From: Gammaproteobacteria bacterium
Lineage (GTDB): Bacteria > Pseudomonadota > Gammaproteobacteria > Pseudomonadales > Porticoccaceae
NCBI GenBank assembly: GCA_018069465.1
Contig: JAGPUW010000026.1
Span: forward strand, 62,001-126,000
Direction: 5' to 3'
DNA: 64,000 nt
This document shows positions 35,905 through 44,857 of the stretch, piece by piece. Numbering within the stretch: position 1 is the first letter of the stretch; every line of letters starts with the position of its first letter. Below the pieces are notes generated by a model. The model was not told where the DNA came from, did not search any database, and saw only the letters and a list, made by a program, of their open reading frames with translations. The translations under genes were made by a program, and so were the position numbers.

Positions 35905-36632
35905 ACAAGGTTCATCCCGTCGCTATTGGCCGTGAGCAGGGTGTAAGCTTGATCGAGCTTCTAATTGGTCTTGCAGTCGGCGCTATTATTGCGGCAGGAG
36001 CACTTACTGTTTTTGCAAAAATCAATTTTTCTGGGATTGAAAACGTGCGCATGGTGCGACTCAATGAGCAGTTGCGCAGCACCCTTGATGTGATACACCG
36101 AGACCTTCAGCGTGCTGGCTATGTGAATGCATGGCAAGCAGGGGATACCACGATAGCTGATTTGGATTTTGCTGCAATGAATGACTTCGGTACCATCACT
36201 CTCGGGGGCACCTGCGCTGACGGCGATGGAGATGGTGCCGACGAATGTGACTGCATTACCTATAATTATGATTTTGACAAGGATGGTGCTCTGCATCTGG
36301 GTGGAGAAGAAACTTTTGGTTTTCGTCTCAACGCAAATGCCGTTGAAAGAGATACCGTCAGTGCAACCTGTGCAGGTGGTGCTGGCTGGCAAGATGCCAC
36401 CGATGGTGAAGTGACAATCAGCGCTTTGTCATTTGAGCTAGACCCTGGCTCTACCATCGTCGAAGTAGGTAATGGCAATGACGATGGCATTTGTGAGGCG
36501 GGCGAAACCTGCCTAGCACGCCGAAAAATCAATGTGGTACTTGAAGGTGAGCTTTCTGCGGATAGCGACTTTACAGTGCGTATGCGCGACGAAATTAAGG
36601 TCAGGAATGACCACTACTACACAATGCCTTGA
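35892..36632 (+). CDS. pilW: PilW-type minor pilin
   Basis: 246 residues. Prepilin site EQG17|V18SLIE with Glu22 at +5 and helix LLIGLAVGAIIAAGALTVFAK. The MVRLNEQLRSTLDVIHRDLQRAGY block is characteristic of PilW. The head domain has unusual Asp-rich loops: CADGDGDGADECDC and DFDKDGALHLGG (36207-36300), and GNGNDDGICEAGETC (around 36474-36510). They look like EF-hand or dockerin-style calcium sites. It overlaps fimT by 13 bases and is followed by pilX. Role: component of the pilus priming complex. Confidence 0.87.
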   Translation: MSTVNKVHPVAIGREQGVSLIELLIGLAVGAIIAAGALTVFAKINFSGIENVRMVRLNEQLRSTLDVIHRDLQRAGYVNAWQAGDTTIADLDFAAMNDFGTITLGGTCADGDGDGADECDCITYNYDFDKDGALHLGGEETFGFRLNANAVERDTVSATCAGGAGWQDATDGEVTISALSFELDPGSTIVEVGNGNDDGICEAGETCLARRKINVVLEGELSADSDFTVRMRDEIKVRNDHYYTMP

Positions 36633-36658
36633 GCGTGAATATTGCAGGTAAGGGCGGG

Positions 36659-37834
36659 ATGATTATGAATATTGACCAAGATAATAGACGACGATATAAG
36701 GCTTCGAAAATAGGGCTTTTCCCACGAGTCAAACAGCAACGCGGTGCGGTGGCTCTGGTGATTACCCTAATCTTGGTTGTTGTCGCCAGCCTTAGTTCGT
36801 TGGTAGTGAATAAATCGGCAATCAATGAGCAGAAAAGAAGCGGTATCAATCTGCGTAATAAAGAAGTTTATGCTGCAGCCAATGGTGCGCTGGAATATGG
36901 TATTGCTCAAATAGAAATCTGGTATACCGATGGAGATGACGCAACCCCTGATTGGGCGGGTGTCGCCGACGAGCTCGTCGACCCCAATGCGCTAGCAGGG
37001 GATACAGCTACATCAATTTATGACCCCGATGGTGATGATGCCGCTGATACGCTAGCCCAAGGCATAGATGATTTTGGCCTTCTCGGTGGGGGTATTACCT
37101 ATACCCTTCTCACCGATGAGTCAGCAGAGCCTGCAATCATTGAAGTCAGCGTTACTGTTGCCGGGCAAGCGGAGAGCCACGTAACTAAAACACTTAATGT
37201 AAGAGTTGCACGCACCAAGCTAGGGACGCCTTCCGCATTTCAAGGGCCTGCTTTAATTGTCGAAGATTGTATTGCAGCGGGTGCGATTCTAGGTACACCT
37301 GATATCCAAGCTTATGATGTTGCTATAGCCTCTATCACTGGCGACTCTGATGATACGACTTGTATTGACCCTGGTAACTTTAGCTTTCCTGCTTCCGATC
37401 AGATCGCGGAAGAAATCGTATCGGATAGCCTGTTTGAAGCGATGTTTGGCACCGTTGCAAATGATCAGGCAATCCAAGACATGGCGCTAGAGTCGGCTGA
37501 TGTTTATTTTGTTACAGACACTAGTCCCTGGAGTGCGAATGCTGGCGATTCGACGCACCCTGTCATCCTTTATTTTGACGAGACCAGTGAGTGCCCCTCG
37601 ATAAATGGTGGAGCAATTATATACGGATTGGTGTACTACGATACCCCTGCTGGTGGTTGTGCAAACCCGGGTACGGGTAACGCAAAAATCTTTGGCACTA
37701 TGGCGTTTGAGGGTGATCTCAAGAAGTTTAATGCAAATATTGAAATTACACAGACAGCGTTTGGCGGCGGCCCTGGTGACCCAATAACAGTGTCATACAT
37801 TACTCCACTACCGGGTTCATGGCGGGATTTTTAA
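36659..37834 (+). CDS. pilX: PilX-type minor pilin with enlarged C-terminal domain
   Basis: 391 residues from the ATG at 36659. A TTG at 36629 and an ATG at 36665 are alternatives; AAGGG at 36650-36654 supports an ATG. The helix QQRGAVALVITLILVVVASLSSLVV is PilX/GspK-like, with no Glu at +5, as usual for this family. SAINEQKRSGINLRNKEVYAAANGALEYG is the PilX helix. Typical PilX is about 170-200 residues; this one has an extra 200-residue domain with four or more cysteines (IVEDCIAAG, TTCIDPG, SECPSING, GGCANPGTG) and an Asp-rich YDPDGDDAADT. It may carry a function that PilY1 serves elsewhere, since no pilY1 is in the operon. Confidence 0.82.
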   Translation: MIMNIDQDNRRRYKASKIGLFPRVKQQRGAVALVITLILVVVASLSSLVVNKSAINEQKRSGINLRNKEVYAAANGALEYGIAQIEIWYTDGDDATPDWAGVADELVDPNALAGDTATSIYDPDGDDAADTLAQGIDDFGLLGGGITYTLLTDESAEPAIIEVSVTVAGQAESHVTKTLNVRVARTKLGTPSAFQGPALIVEDCIAAGAILGTPDIQAYDVAIASITGDSDDTTCIDPGNFSFPASDQIAEEIVSDSLFEAMFGTVANDQAIQDMALESADVYFVTDTSPWSANAGDSTHPVILYFDETSECPSINGGAIIYGLVYYDTPAGGCANPGTGNAKIFGTMAFEGDLKKFNANIEITQTAFGGGPGDPITVSYITPLPGSWRDF

Positions 37835-37844
37835 GAGGAAGGCA

Positions 37845-38831
37845 ATGATGAATCAATCAAGAGTGCGTTGCGTAAAACAAAATATGGGGCATGAAAAGGG
37901 TTTTACCCTGCTTGAGGCACTGATAGCCTTTGTTGTGCTGGCTGGCGGTTTACTCGCGGCCTATCGTTTTCACTCGACAACGCTGGGGGTTACAGCTGAA
38001 TCGAAAGTGCGGGCTCAGGCGACAGCGCTGGCAGAGCAGAAGGTAGAAGATTTGCGTAACTTTCAGACCCTCCAGCGGGATGCCGCATATGCTAGCTGCG
38101 CCGATGAGGAGGCTGATGATACCCTTAGTTTTGAGTGCGTAGTGGATGGAAGCGGGCTTGGTGATTTAGCGGGAGCTGATTATGCGGCGGCTTTTACTCT
38201 AGTCTGGGATAGGGATGAAGGCTATGGCGATAATCCGCGAAAAGTTGATGTGACCGTTTCATGGAAAGATAGAGAAGATATCGATGAAACCGTAACGCTG
38301 TCCTCCATTATTTGGGGGAATAACCCTCAGGATGACGCGGCGGGTATTGCGCTGTCTTTGAATCATGCTGGCGAAGAAGCCATTGACTACTATGCTGATG
38401 GTAACGGCAATCCAATTACCCCTGGGGGGGGCGGTGGAGGTGAGGTAGCTGTTACTCCGGTAACGCTGCACGACTATACCGAGCCTGACGAGAATGACCC
38501 CGAAGGCACCGCGTATTTTTACGATATTTCATTCGTGGGCGATATTATATTTACAGATGAAGGCTTAGCATCTGTGGGTATCAGTGGTGGGCCAGATGAT
38601 AGCGCTACATGTGCGTTAATAGAGCCTCTTCCAGCGTTTCAATACAGTTGCACCATCTTGCGTGTACCAAATGGAGACACTTGGACTGGCACCTTAACCT
38701 ATAACCCAGCAGGAAATGACGCTGTTTGTACCCCGGGGACGACCCTTGGTATATCAATTGATCAGCTGACGACTTTCTTGGAATTAGAGGTAGTTGTTAT
38801 GACCAATAATGGTGCTTGTAACCAGCTATAA
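37845..38831 (+). CDS. pilV: PilV-type minor pilin with glycine linker and extra C-terminal domain
   Basis: 328 residues. Prepilin site EKG19|F20TLLE with Glu24, helix ALIAFVVLAGGLLAAYRFHS, then KVRAQATALAEQKVEDLRNF, the PilV signature. The first 190 residues are a normal PilV. A PGGGGGGE linker at about 193-200 joins an extra 130-residue domain with cysteines (SATCALIE, YSCTILRV, AVCTPGTT, GACNQL). The linker is encoded by a G8 homopolymer at 38424-38431, where slippage would drop the distal domain. It lies 10 bases after pilX and 99 before pilE. Confidence 0.85.
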   Translation: MMNQSRVRCVKQNMGHEKGFTLLEALIAFVVLAGGLLAAYRFHSTTLGVTAESKVRAQATALAEQKVEDLRNFQTLQRDAAYASCADEEADDTLSFECVVDGSGLGDLAGADYAAAFTLVWDRDEGYGDNPRKVDVTVSWKDREDIDETVTLSSIIWGNNPQDDAAGIALSLNHAGEEAIDYYADGNGNPITPGGGGGGEVAVTPVTLHDYTEPDENDPEGTAYFYDISFVGDIIFTDEGLASVGISGGPDDSATCALIEPLPAFQYSCTILRVPNGDTWTGTLTYNPAGNDAVCTPGTTLGISIDQLTTFLELEVVVMTNNGACNQL

Positions 38832-38930
38832 GAGGATTGTCGGCACGATGTGACTTTGTCGAAATGGGGCTGTATGGCGGCTTTTGCCACAGTTGAAAAA
38901 CTGTACTTATGAATCAATGAGAGTGAATGA

Positions 38931-39389
38931 ATGAACGATTCTCTTAAACATTACCGGGTTTGTAAGCCAGGCTTAAATAAGTCCTCTGGCTTTACGCTGA
39001 TAGAACTGATGATGGTGGTAGCGATTGTTGCCATATTGGCGGCAGTGGCTTTACCCTCCTATTTCGACTCTATCCGTAAATCACGTCGAGCCGATGCAAT
39101 GGATGCCCTACTTACATTGCAAAACAGCCAGGAAAAATGGCGTGCTAATCACACTACTTATGGTGCGGCTGCCGATATTGGTATCGCGGCTGATGGCACT
39201 TCGACTTCGCAAGATGGCTATTATACTTTGGCTGCAGCTGGTAATAATGCTACCGCTTATACCTTGACCGCAACGGCCACAGGCAGTCAAGCCGCTGATG
39301 CCCATTGTGCGGCGATGATTCTAGTAGTGAGTGCTGGCAACCCAGGCGGCGCGAAAGGTGGTACCAATACCGACTGTTGGAGGAATTAG
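38931..39389 (+). CDS. pilE: PilE-type type IV pilin
   Basis: 152 residues. Prepilin site SSG|FTLIELMMVVAIVAILAA with Glu at +5, followed by LPSYFDSIRKSRRADAMDAL, typical of PilE-like minor pilins. The head is short and has only two cysteines (AHCAAMI and TDCWRN), forming the usual C-terminal D-loop disulfide. GAGAGTGA precedes the ATG. It is the last gene of the operon and is followed by a strong terminator at 39465-39495. No assembly motor, secretin or PilY1 gene is in this window, so the major apparatus must lie elsewhere. Confidence 0.9.
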   Translation: MNDSLKHYRVCKPGLNKSSGFTLIELMMVVAIVAILAAVALPSYFDSIRKSRRADAMDALLTLQNSQEKWRANHTTYGAAADIGIAADGTSTSQDGYYTLAAAGNNATAYTLTATATGSQAADAHCAAMILVVSAGNPGGAKGGTNTDCWRN

Positions 39390-39464
39390 TTTCTGCAGGT
39401 TTCCCCCCAGCCCTGCGGCTGGTTGAATTGAGAATCTAGCGGCACCCTTGTTTTTAAACTGACC

Positions 39465-39495
39465 CCCGACTGTTGTTTAAACAGTCGGGTTTTTT
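39465..39495 (+). terminator. Strong intrinsic terminator of the pilin operon
   Basis: A perfect 10-bp stem CCCGACTGTT (39465-39474) / AACAGTCGGG (39480-39489) with a 5-nt loop is followed by TTTTTT (39490-39495). It lies 75 bases after pilE and separates it from the convergent dsbA. Confidence 0.93.
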
Positions 39496-39516
39496 GTGCG
39501 TGTTATGTTTGATGAT

Positions 39517-40173
39517 CTACGGGGCAAGAGCCTGGCTTTTACGCTCCAGTTCGATTAAATAATCGGCAACTTTCAGCATTCCTCCCTGCCCCCCAGCCAT
39601 TTTGGCATTAATACGATATTTCCCATTAACCACCATTTCTGGTGTGCCGGTAACGTGGTAGCTACGTTGGCGGGCATCGGCTTGTTTGGTAGCGCTGACA
39701 ACACCAAAGGAATCAAAGGTTTTATTGAATTTATCGAGATCGACGCCCTGGGCAACAAAAACTTTGCCGATGGCTTCTTTGCTGGATAGTTTATTCTTTT
39801 TTAGATTCATCGCTTCAAAAATAGCCTGGTGCACCGGGTCTAGTACTTTGAGTGCTTTGGCGGTGTAGTAAGCGCGGGCGTGTAGCTCCATGCTTTTATG
39901 CCAAATAGCGGGGCTGCGTACAAAGTTAACGTCTTCGGGGAGTTGGCTGGCCCAGGTGCTGACCATGGGCTCAAAGCTAAAGCAATGGCTGCAGCCATAC
40001 CAAAACACCTCTGTTACTTCGATACGCTTTGGGTCGCTGGTGCGCACTGGGCTTTCGAGGACTTCATAGTGTGTGCCAGCTATGTACTGGCTATTGACCG
40101 TAGCGGCGGATGCGCCGAAGGCAAGTGGGAGGAAAAGACTGAATACAGCCAAGTGCTTGAGTAGGTTTGCCAT
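39517..40173 (-). CDS. dsbA: Thiol:disulfide interchange protein DsbA
   Basis: 218 residues from the ATG at 40173; an upstream in-frame TTG adds five residues ahead of the signal peptide and is unlikely. The signal peptide ends AFGASAA. The thioredoxin fold with helical insert has CSHC at 61-64 (EVFWYGCSHCFSFEP) and the cis-Pro loop VTGTPEMVV. DsbA oxidises cysteine pairs of exported proteins in the periplasm. Its active-site dipeptide Ser-His differs from E. coli Pro-His. The cysteine-rich minor pilins next door would be natural clients. It lies downstream of cytochrome c4, as in Pseudomonas, but a terminator separates the two. Confidence 0.95.
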   Translation of the reverse strand: MANLLKHLAVFSLFLPLAFGASAATVNSQYIAGTHYEVLESPVRTSDPKRIEVTEVFWYGCSHCFSFEPMVSTWASQLPEDVNFVRSPAIWHKSMELHARAYYTAKALKVLDPVHQAIFEAMNLKKNKLSSKEAIGKVFVAQGVDLDKFNKTFDSFGVVSATKQADARQRSYHVTGTPEMVVNGKYRINAKMAGGQGGMLKVADYLIELERKSQALAP

Positions 40174-40339
40174 GGGGCGGGATCTCAATAATGTCAGTTG
40201 GATGGATGTTGAATAATAGACAGCGCCTATTATTCAGGTTCCCGAGCGGGGTGCAAGAGTTGGTGAGTATTCGTTTGTAGTTTCTTGTTTTTGTCAGTCT
40301 TGTTTTGTTGATATTGGGCAATTTTGATAGGAATGTCAG

Positions 40340-40377
40340 GCAATAAAAAAGGCGACCGAGGCCGCCTTTTTTATTGC
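40340..40377 (-). terminator. Long intrinsic terminator between cytochrome c4 and dsbA
   Basis: A perfect 15-bp stem GCAATAAAAAAGGCG (40340-40354) / CGCCTTTTTTATTGC (40363-40377) with an 8-nt loop. The embedded A and T runs make it work in both directions. It lies 26 bases past the cytochrome c4 stop, so it ends that transcript and insulates dsbA. Confidence 0.92.
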
Positions 40378-40402
40378 TACCGCTTGCGCGGGTGCGTTAT
40401 CA

Positions 40403-41053
40403 CTATTGGTGGAGACCGGAGATGTAATTCGCGACCGCAACAATTTCTTGTTCGCTCATGTGGGCGCTGACACCACGCATAACGCTGCCTTCGTCATTGC
40501 TGCGCCCTGCAGGGTCTTCAGCATCATGGGCAGCCGTGCGGAAGGCGCGCAGCTGGTTGGCAATATATTCGGCAGATTGGCCGCCGAGCGCTGGGTAGCC
40601 AGCGGGGCTATTGCCGTTGCCAGCGGGTGAGTGGCAGCCCGTGCAGGCAGGTACGCCTGTTTCCAGGTTACCGGCGCGATAGAGGTTTTCGCCCCGCTCG
40701 AGGATTTTGGCATTATCGTCGGCACCGTCGAGGGTGCGCGTTTGCGCGTTGTAGTGCGCGGCAATATCGGCAATATCCTGTGCGGATAAGGCGTCGAGCA
40801 TGCCGGTCATAGCGACAACGGTGCGCTCGCCACTTTTAATATCGCTTATTTGTTTGTTGAGGTATTTCTCACCCAGTCCCGCTAATTTGGGGAACTTGCC
40901 CATGCCGGGGTAGCTGTTACCATCAGCGCCGTGGCAACCTGCGCAGGCTGCCGCTTTAGTTTTGCCTGCGGCGGCATCGCCCTGGGCAAAGGCCGCTTGA
41001 GTTAATGACAATAGGGCGGTGACTAGTATCAGTGCTTGCAAGCATGTTTTCAT
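40403..41053 (-). CDS. Cytochrome c4 (diheme)
   Basis: 216 residues from the ATG at 41053. The frame runs 18 codons further upstream, but that would cross the -10 sequence at 41106-41111 and precede the signal peptide. After the signal (cleavage near AAFA|QG) come two similar class I cytochrome c domains with CAGCH (37-41) and CTGCH (137-141). Axial Met candidates are Met82/Met85 and MRGVSAHM near the end. Cytochrome c4 carries electrons to terminal oxidases in the periplasm. It is divergent from engB, the conserved arrangement in pseudomonads. Confidence 0.93.
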   Translation of the reverse strand: MKTCLQALILVTALLSLTQAAFAQGDAAAGKTKAAACAGCHGADGNSYPGMGKFPKLAGLGEKYLNKQISDIKSGERTVVAMTGMLDALSAQDIADIAAHYNAQTRTLDGADDNAKILERGENLYRAGNLETGVPACTGCHSPAGNGNSPAGYPALGGQSAEYIANQLRAFRTAAHDAEDPAGRSNDEGSVMRGVSAHMSEQEIVAVANYISGLHQ

Positions 41054-41105
41054 CTGATATTCCGTAGGCTGGTGGGTGGCAATAGCGCCGTAGACTTTGC
41101 GCGGC

Positions 41106-41111
41106 ATTATA
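41106..41111 (-). promoter_or_regulatory. -10 element of the cytochrome c4 promoter
   Basis: A perfect TATAAT reading leftward, about 50 bases before the cytochrome c4 start codon. The -35 region is poor. Its position supports the shorter coding start at 41053. Confidence 0.45.
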
Positions 41112-41153
41112 TACCAACCTGCGACTTAACATTAAGCGTTATACTATGCGGCT

Positions 41154-41777
41154 ATGAGTACACCTTTGAGTTTTACCCAAGCGGCTTTTTTACAAAGCGC
41201 CCCGACCCTCGCTGAATGCCCTGCTGACACAGGTGCCGAGGTCGCGTTTGCCGGCCGCTCCAATGCAGGAAAATCCAGCGCAATCAACACGCTGACCCGG
41301 CAGGGCAAGTTGGCGCGCATCAGTAAAACACCGGGTCGCACCCAGCTGATCAATCTATTCTCACTAACAGAAAATAAGCGCCTGGTGGATTTGCCGGGCT
41401 ATGGCTTTGCCAAAGTGCCAAAGGCGATGAAAGCCCGCTGGGATAGAAATTTGGCTGAGTATCTACAGGGTCGACAGTCCCTTAAAGGGCTGATTTTACT
41501 GATGGATATCCGCCACCCCCTGCAAGATTACGACTGGCAAATGCTCGCCTGGTCGGCAGATTGTGGCATGCCTGTGCACGTACTATTGACCAAGGCCGAC
41601 AAGCTTAAAAAAGGGCCTGGGAAGAGTACTTTGTTGCAGGTGCGCAAGGTGCTTGCCGAGGAGGGGCTTGATGAACTGGCCACGGTACAGATGTTTTCAT
41701 CGCTGAAGCGCAGTGGTATCGAAGAGCTAGAGACCGTTTTACGGGAGTGGTTGGCGGAACCTGCAACGGAGCTTTAG
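41154..41777 (+). CDS. engB: Ribosome biogenesis GTP-binding protein YsxC/EngB
   Basis: 207 residues. A TrmE-Era-like GTPase needed for 50S subunit assembly. All G motifs are intact: G1 [10 protein letters not shown]2 [13 protein letters not shown]3 [14 protein letters not shown]4 LLTKADKL, G5 [10 protein letters not shown]. Full family length. It is divergent from cytochrome c4 across a 100-bp spacer and convergent with polA. The 267-bp space between engB and polA is the classical Spot 42/ErsA slot and here contains a candidate sRNA. Confidence 0.96.
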   Translation: MSTPLSFTQAAFLQSAPTLAECPADTGAEVAFAGRSNAGKSSAINTLTRQGKLARISKTPGRTQLINLFSLTENKRLVDLPGYGFAKVPKAMKARWDRNLAEYLQGRQSLKGLILLMDIRHPLQDYDWQMLAWSADCGMPVHVLLTKADKLKKGPGKSTLLQVRKVLAEEGLDELATVQMFSSLKRSGIEELETVLREWLAEPATEL

Positions 41778-41844
41778 TTTTTACTGTGCTTGTTTGCTTG
41801 CCCGCTTATTCAATCAAACAACAGGGCGGCAAGAAAAGGCAGGC

Positions 41845-41871
41845 AAAAAAAACCGACGCAGAGCGTCGGTT
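41845..41871 (-). terminator. Intrinsic terminator of the candidate sRNA / polA
   Basis: A perfect 9-bp stem AACCGACGC / GCGTCGGTT with a 3-nt loop (41851-41871), followed on the minus strand by eight T (41845-41852). An exposed poly-U tail of this length suits Hfq binding. Confidence 0.93.
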
Positions 41872-41944
41872 GAAGTATGCAGATGGACACACCAAGAGGG
41901 GGGAGGTAGTCCATCTGTGATCTAAGCTTGGAGCTTGTCACTTG
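41845..41944 (-). ncRNA. Candidate Hfq-type small RNA in the engB-polA gap (Spot 42/ErsA position)
   Basis: Reading leftward: a sigmaE-like promoter (41952-41978), then a short stem AAGCT/AGCTT (41924-41936), then a 9-bp stem CAGATGGAC/GTCCATCTG (41880-41917) whose apical loop is C-rich (TCCCCCCTCTT, read on the minus strand) and could pair with ribosome-binding sites, then a 9-bp terminator stem ending in T8. Predicted length is about 100 nt. In E. coli spf (Spot 42), and in Pseudomonas ersA, lie in the same polA-engB gap and orientation. Seen: structure and promoter. Inferred: that it is expressed and orthologous. Confidence 0.72.
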
Positions 41945-41951
41945 CCTATAA

Positions 41952-41978
41952 TAAGACCGGGGTGGAAAGCGAAAGTTC
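41952..41978 (-). promoter_or_regulatory. SigmaE/AlgU-like promoter of the candidate sRNA
   Basis: On the minus strand GAACTT (41973-41978), a 16-base spacer, then TCTTA (41952-41956). This fits the envelope-stress sigma consensus GAACTT-N16-TCTGA with one mismatch. The ErsA promoter of Pseudomonas is known to depend on AlgU (sigma22). A sigma70 reading (TATTAT as -10) is possible but has no good -35. Confidence 0.5.
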
Positions 41979-42044
41979 ACTGGGCGTTGAAATAATTTCT
42001 TATTGCTATGCCCGGCGCGGCTAGAGCTTTACCTGGGCTTGTGA

Positions 42045-44825
42045 TTAATGCGCTTCATCCCAGTTATTGCCGCTGCCAATATCGACAGTCAGGGGTATGT
42101 CCAGCTCGGCAGCGCCTTCCATGCGCAGTTTCAATCCTTCCTTTATGTCACCGAGTTCATTATTCGGCACTTCCAGAACCAGTTCATCGTGTACCTGCAT
42201 AATAATTTTCGTCCCCGTGTCGCCACCCTTTTCAAGCAGCCATTGATCGACGGCAAGCATGGCTTTCTTGATGATGTCGGCGGCGGTGCCCTGCATTGGC
42301 GCGTTAATGGCCGTGCGCTCTGCTGCCTGGCGCTGCATGCCGTTGCGGGCCTTGATTTGCGGTAAATACAGGCGGCGGCCAAATAGGGTTTCGACGTAGC
42401 CTTTTTCAGCGGCACTGGACTTGATGGTTTCCATATAAAGCTTCACGCCGGGGTAGCGCGCGAAATACAGGTCGATATATTCCTGGGCCTGGTTGCGTCC
42501 AATATTCAATTGTCGTCCGAGGCCAAAAGCCGACATGCCGTAGATCAAACCGAAGTTGATGGCCTTGGCATTGCGTCGCTGGTCGCTGGTGACAGCGGCG
42601 AGTTCAACGCCGAACACTTCGGCCGCCGTCGCCCGATGCACGTCGAGCCCGTGGGTGAAGGCATCCAGCAAACCGGGGTCGCCGGACAGGTGAGCCATAA
42701 TGCGCAGCTCAATTTGTGAGTAATCTGCTGCCACTAAAGTACAGCCCGGCGCGGCGATAAACGCCTGGCGAATACGTCGCCCTTCTGCGCTGCGAATGGG
42801 GATGTTTTGCAGGTTGGGGTCGGAGGACGACAGCCGCCCCGTCGCCGTCACCGCTTGATGATAAGAGGTGTGAATGCGGCCGGTCTCGGGGTCGACCATG
42901 GTCGGCAGTTTATCTGTATAGGTGGATTTCAGTTTGCTGAGGCTACGGTGCTCGAGGATCAGCTTCGGCAGCGGGTAGTCGAGGGCGAGTTCTGCTAGCA
43001 CCGCCTCTGCCGTTGAGGGCGCACCCTTGGGAGTTTTCTTGACGACCGGTAAACCCAGCTCATTAAAGAGGATTTCGCCCAGTTGTTTTGGCGAGGCCAG
43101 GTTAAAGGCTCTGCCCGCCGCGTCGTGGGCCTGTAATTCAAGCTCATCAATGCGCAGGCCCAGCTCCCGACTTTGGGCGTCGAGCAAGTGGACGTCCACC
43201 AGCGCGCCATTGCGTTCAATGCGCGACAGTACGGGCACCAGTGGTATTTCAATGTCTGTAAAAACATGGCTCAGCTGAACTTGGTCGTCGAACTTTGGCC
43301 ATAGGGCCTGGTGCAGTCGCAGGGTAATATCGGCATCTTCGGCGGCATAGGGGGCGGCCTCTTCGAGGGCAATCTGGTTGAAGGTGAGCTGGCCCTTGCC
43401 CTTACCGGCGATATCTTCAAAGTGGATAGTGCTCTCGCCGAGGTGGCTCAGGGCGAGGGTGTTCATGTCGTGGCGCGAGCCGGTGGAGTTGAGCACGTAA
43501 GATTCGAGCATGGTGTCGTAGGCGATGCCGCGCAGGGTAATGTCGTAGCGGGCCAGCACACTCATATCGTATTTCAGGTTTTGCCCGACTTTTTTCAGCG
43601 CGGGATTTTCGAGCAGTGGCTTTAATTGCGCCAGCACTGCATTTCGGTCGAGTTGGGGCGGCGCGCCGAGATAGTCGTGGGCCAGGGGCAGGTAGGCCGC
43701 TTCAAAAGGCTTGATCGCAAACGATAGGCCGACCAGTTGCGCCTGCATGTAGTTGAGGCTGGTGGTCTCGGTATCAAAGGCGAAGAGTTCGGCCTGCTGC
43801 AGGCGCTCCAGCCATTGTTCAAAGTCGGCCTGGGTCAAAATGGTGCTGTACTGCCTTTCGGCTTTGGTTTCCGGTTCGGGGCTGTCATCGCTAACGGCAC
43901 TGGCCTCAGCGGGGTCTGCTGCGCGCTGTAAATCCTCAACCCAGGTCTTGAATTCGGCGGCTTTAAATAAAGCCAGCAGCTGGTCTTGATCTTCCGGGGT
44001 GTTGGCCAGCTGATCGGCGGTAACATCCAGCGGCACGTCGAGCTTGATGGTGGCCAGTTGTCGCGACAAATAGCCCTGTTCTTTGTGCTCGGCCAGTTTT
44101 TCCGGCATTTTCTTGGCACCGCGAAAGGTCAGGGTGCGCACTTTTTCAAGATCGCTATAAATGGCGTCCATACCGCCGAGGTGTTGCAGCATGCCCAGCG
44201 CCGTCTTGTCGCCGACACCGGGAATCCCGGGGATATTGTCGGCTTTGTCGCCGACCAGGGCGAGATAATCGATAATCAGCTCGGGTGGTACGCCAAACTT
44301 TTCCTCCACCCCGGCGGGGTCGAGCACCGTGGCAGTCATGGTGTTAACCAGGGTGATGTGCTCGTTGACCAGTTGCGCCATATCTTTGTCGCCGGTTGAA
44401 ATAATCACCGGCAGAGCGAGTTCGGTAGCCTGCTGCGCCAGCGTGCCGATCACGTCATCCGCCTCGACGCCGCTAATAATCAGTAGCGGCATGCCCATGG
44501 CTGCGACGATGTCGTGGATGGGCTGAATCTGCTCGCGCAATTCATCGGGCATCGGTGGGCGGTGTGATTTGTACTCTGCATAGAGCTCATCGCGAAAGGT
44601 TTTGCCCTTGGCGTCGAAGACCACGGCGATGGGGCTGTCGGGATAATCTTTCTGCAGGCGTCGCAGCATCGACGTAACGCCCTTCACGGCACCTGTCGAT
44701 CGTCCCTTGGAATTGGTCAGCGGCGGCAGGGCGTGGAAGGCGCGGTATAAATAGGACGAGCCGTCGACGAGGACGAGGGGGGGCGTAACGGGGGGGGGCG
44801 TAACAGGCGCGATAGTAGTGCTCAT
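42045..44825 (-). CDS. polA: DNA polymerase I
   Basis: 926 residues, all three activities intact. 5'-nuclease domain (1-300): [17 protein letters not shown] and [13 protein letters not shown]. Proofreading domain (about 335-520): [10 protein letters not shown] (Exo I), [12 protein letters not shown] (Exo II), [11 protein letters not shown] (Exo III). Polymerase domain: motif [21 protein letters not shown], motif [15 protein letters not shown], motif [11 protein letters not shown]. The N-terminus has a TPPPVTPP insert encoded by G7 and G9 tracts on the plus strand (44777-44783, 44790-44798), a slippage-prone site within 50 bases of the start. It is divergent from thrB across the MITE-like element. 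Confidence 0.97.
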   Translation of the reverse strand: MSTTIAPVTPPPVTPPLVLVDGSSYLYRAFHALPPLTNSKGRSTGAVKGVTSMLRRLQKDYPDSPIAVVFDAKGKTFRDELYAEYKSHRPPMPDELREQIQPIHDIVAAMGMPLLIISGVEADDVIGTLAQQATELALPVIISTGDKDMAQLVNEHITLVNTMTATVLDPAGVEEKFGVPPELIIDYLALVGDKADNIPGIPGVGDKTALGMLQHLGGMDAIYSDLEKVRTLTFRGAKKMPEKLAEHKEQGYLSRQLATIKLDVPLDVTADQLANTPEDQDQLLALFKAAEFKTWVEDLQRAADPAEASAVSDDSPEPETKAERQYSTILTQADFEQWLERLQQAELFAFDTETTSLNYMQAQLVGLSFAIKPFEAAYLPLAHDYLGAPPQLDRNAVLAQLKPLLENPALKKVGQNLKYDMSVLARYDITLRGIAYDTMLESYVLNSTGSRHDMNTLALSHLGESTIHFEDIAGKGKGQLTFNQIALEEAAPYAAEDADITLRLHQALWPKFDDQVQLSHVFTDIEIPLVPVLSRIERNGALVDVHLLDAQSRELGLRIDELELQAHDAAGRAFNLASPKQLGEILFNELGLPVVKKTPKGAPSTAEAVLAELALDYPLPKLILEHRSLSKLKSTYTDKLPTMVDPETGRIHTSYHQAVTATGRLSSSDPNLQNIPIRSAEGRRIRQAFIAAPGCTLVAADYSQIELRIMAHLSGDPGLLDAFTHGLDVHRATAAEVFGVELAAVTSDQRRNAKAINFGLIYGMSAFGLGRQLNIGRNQAQEYIDLYFARYPGVKLYMETIKSSAAEKGYVETLFGRRLYLPQIKARNGMQRQAAERTAINAPMQGTAADIIKKAMLAVDQWLLEKGGDTGTKIIMQVHDELVLEVPNNELGDIKEGLKLRMEGAAELDIPLTVDIGSGNNWDEAH

Positions 44826-44857
44826 GGGATGGCTTTTATTGCTGGTGGTGGCAGAAG

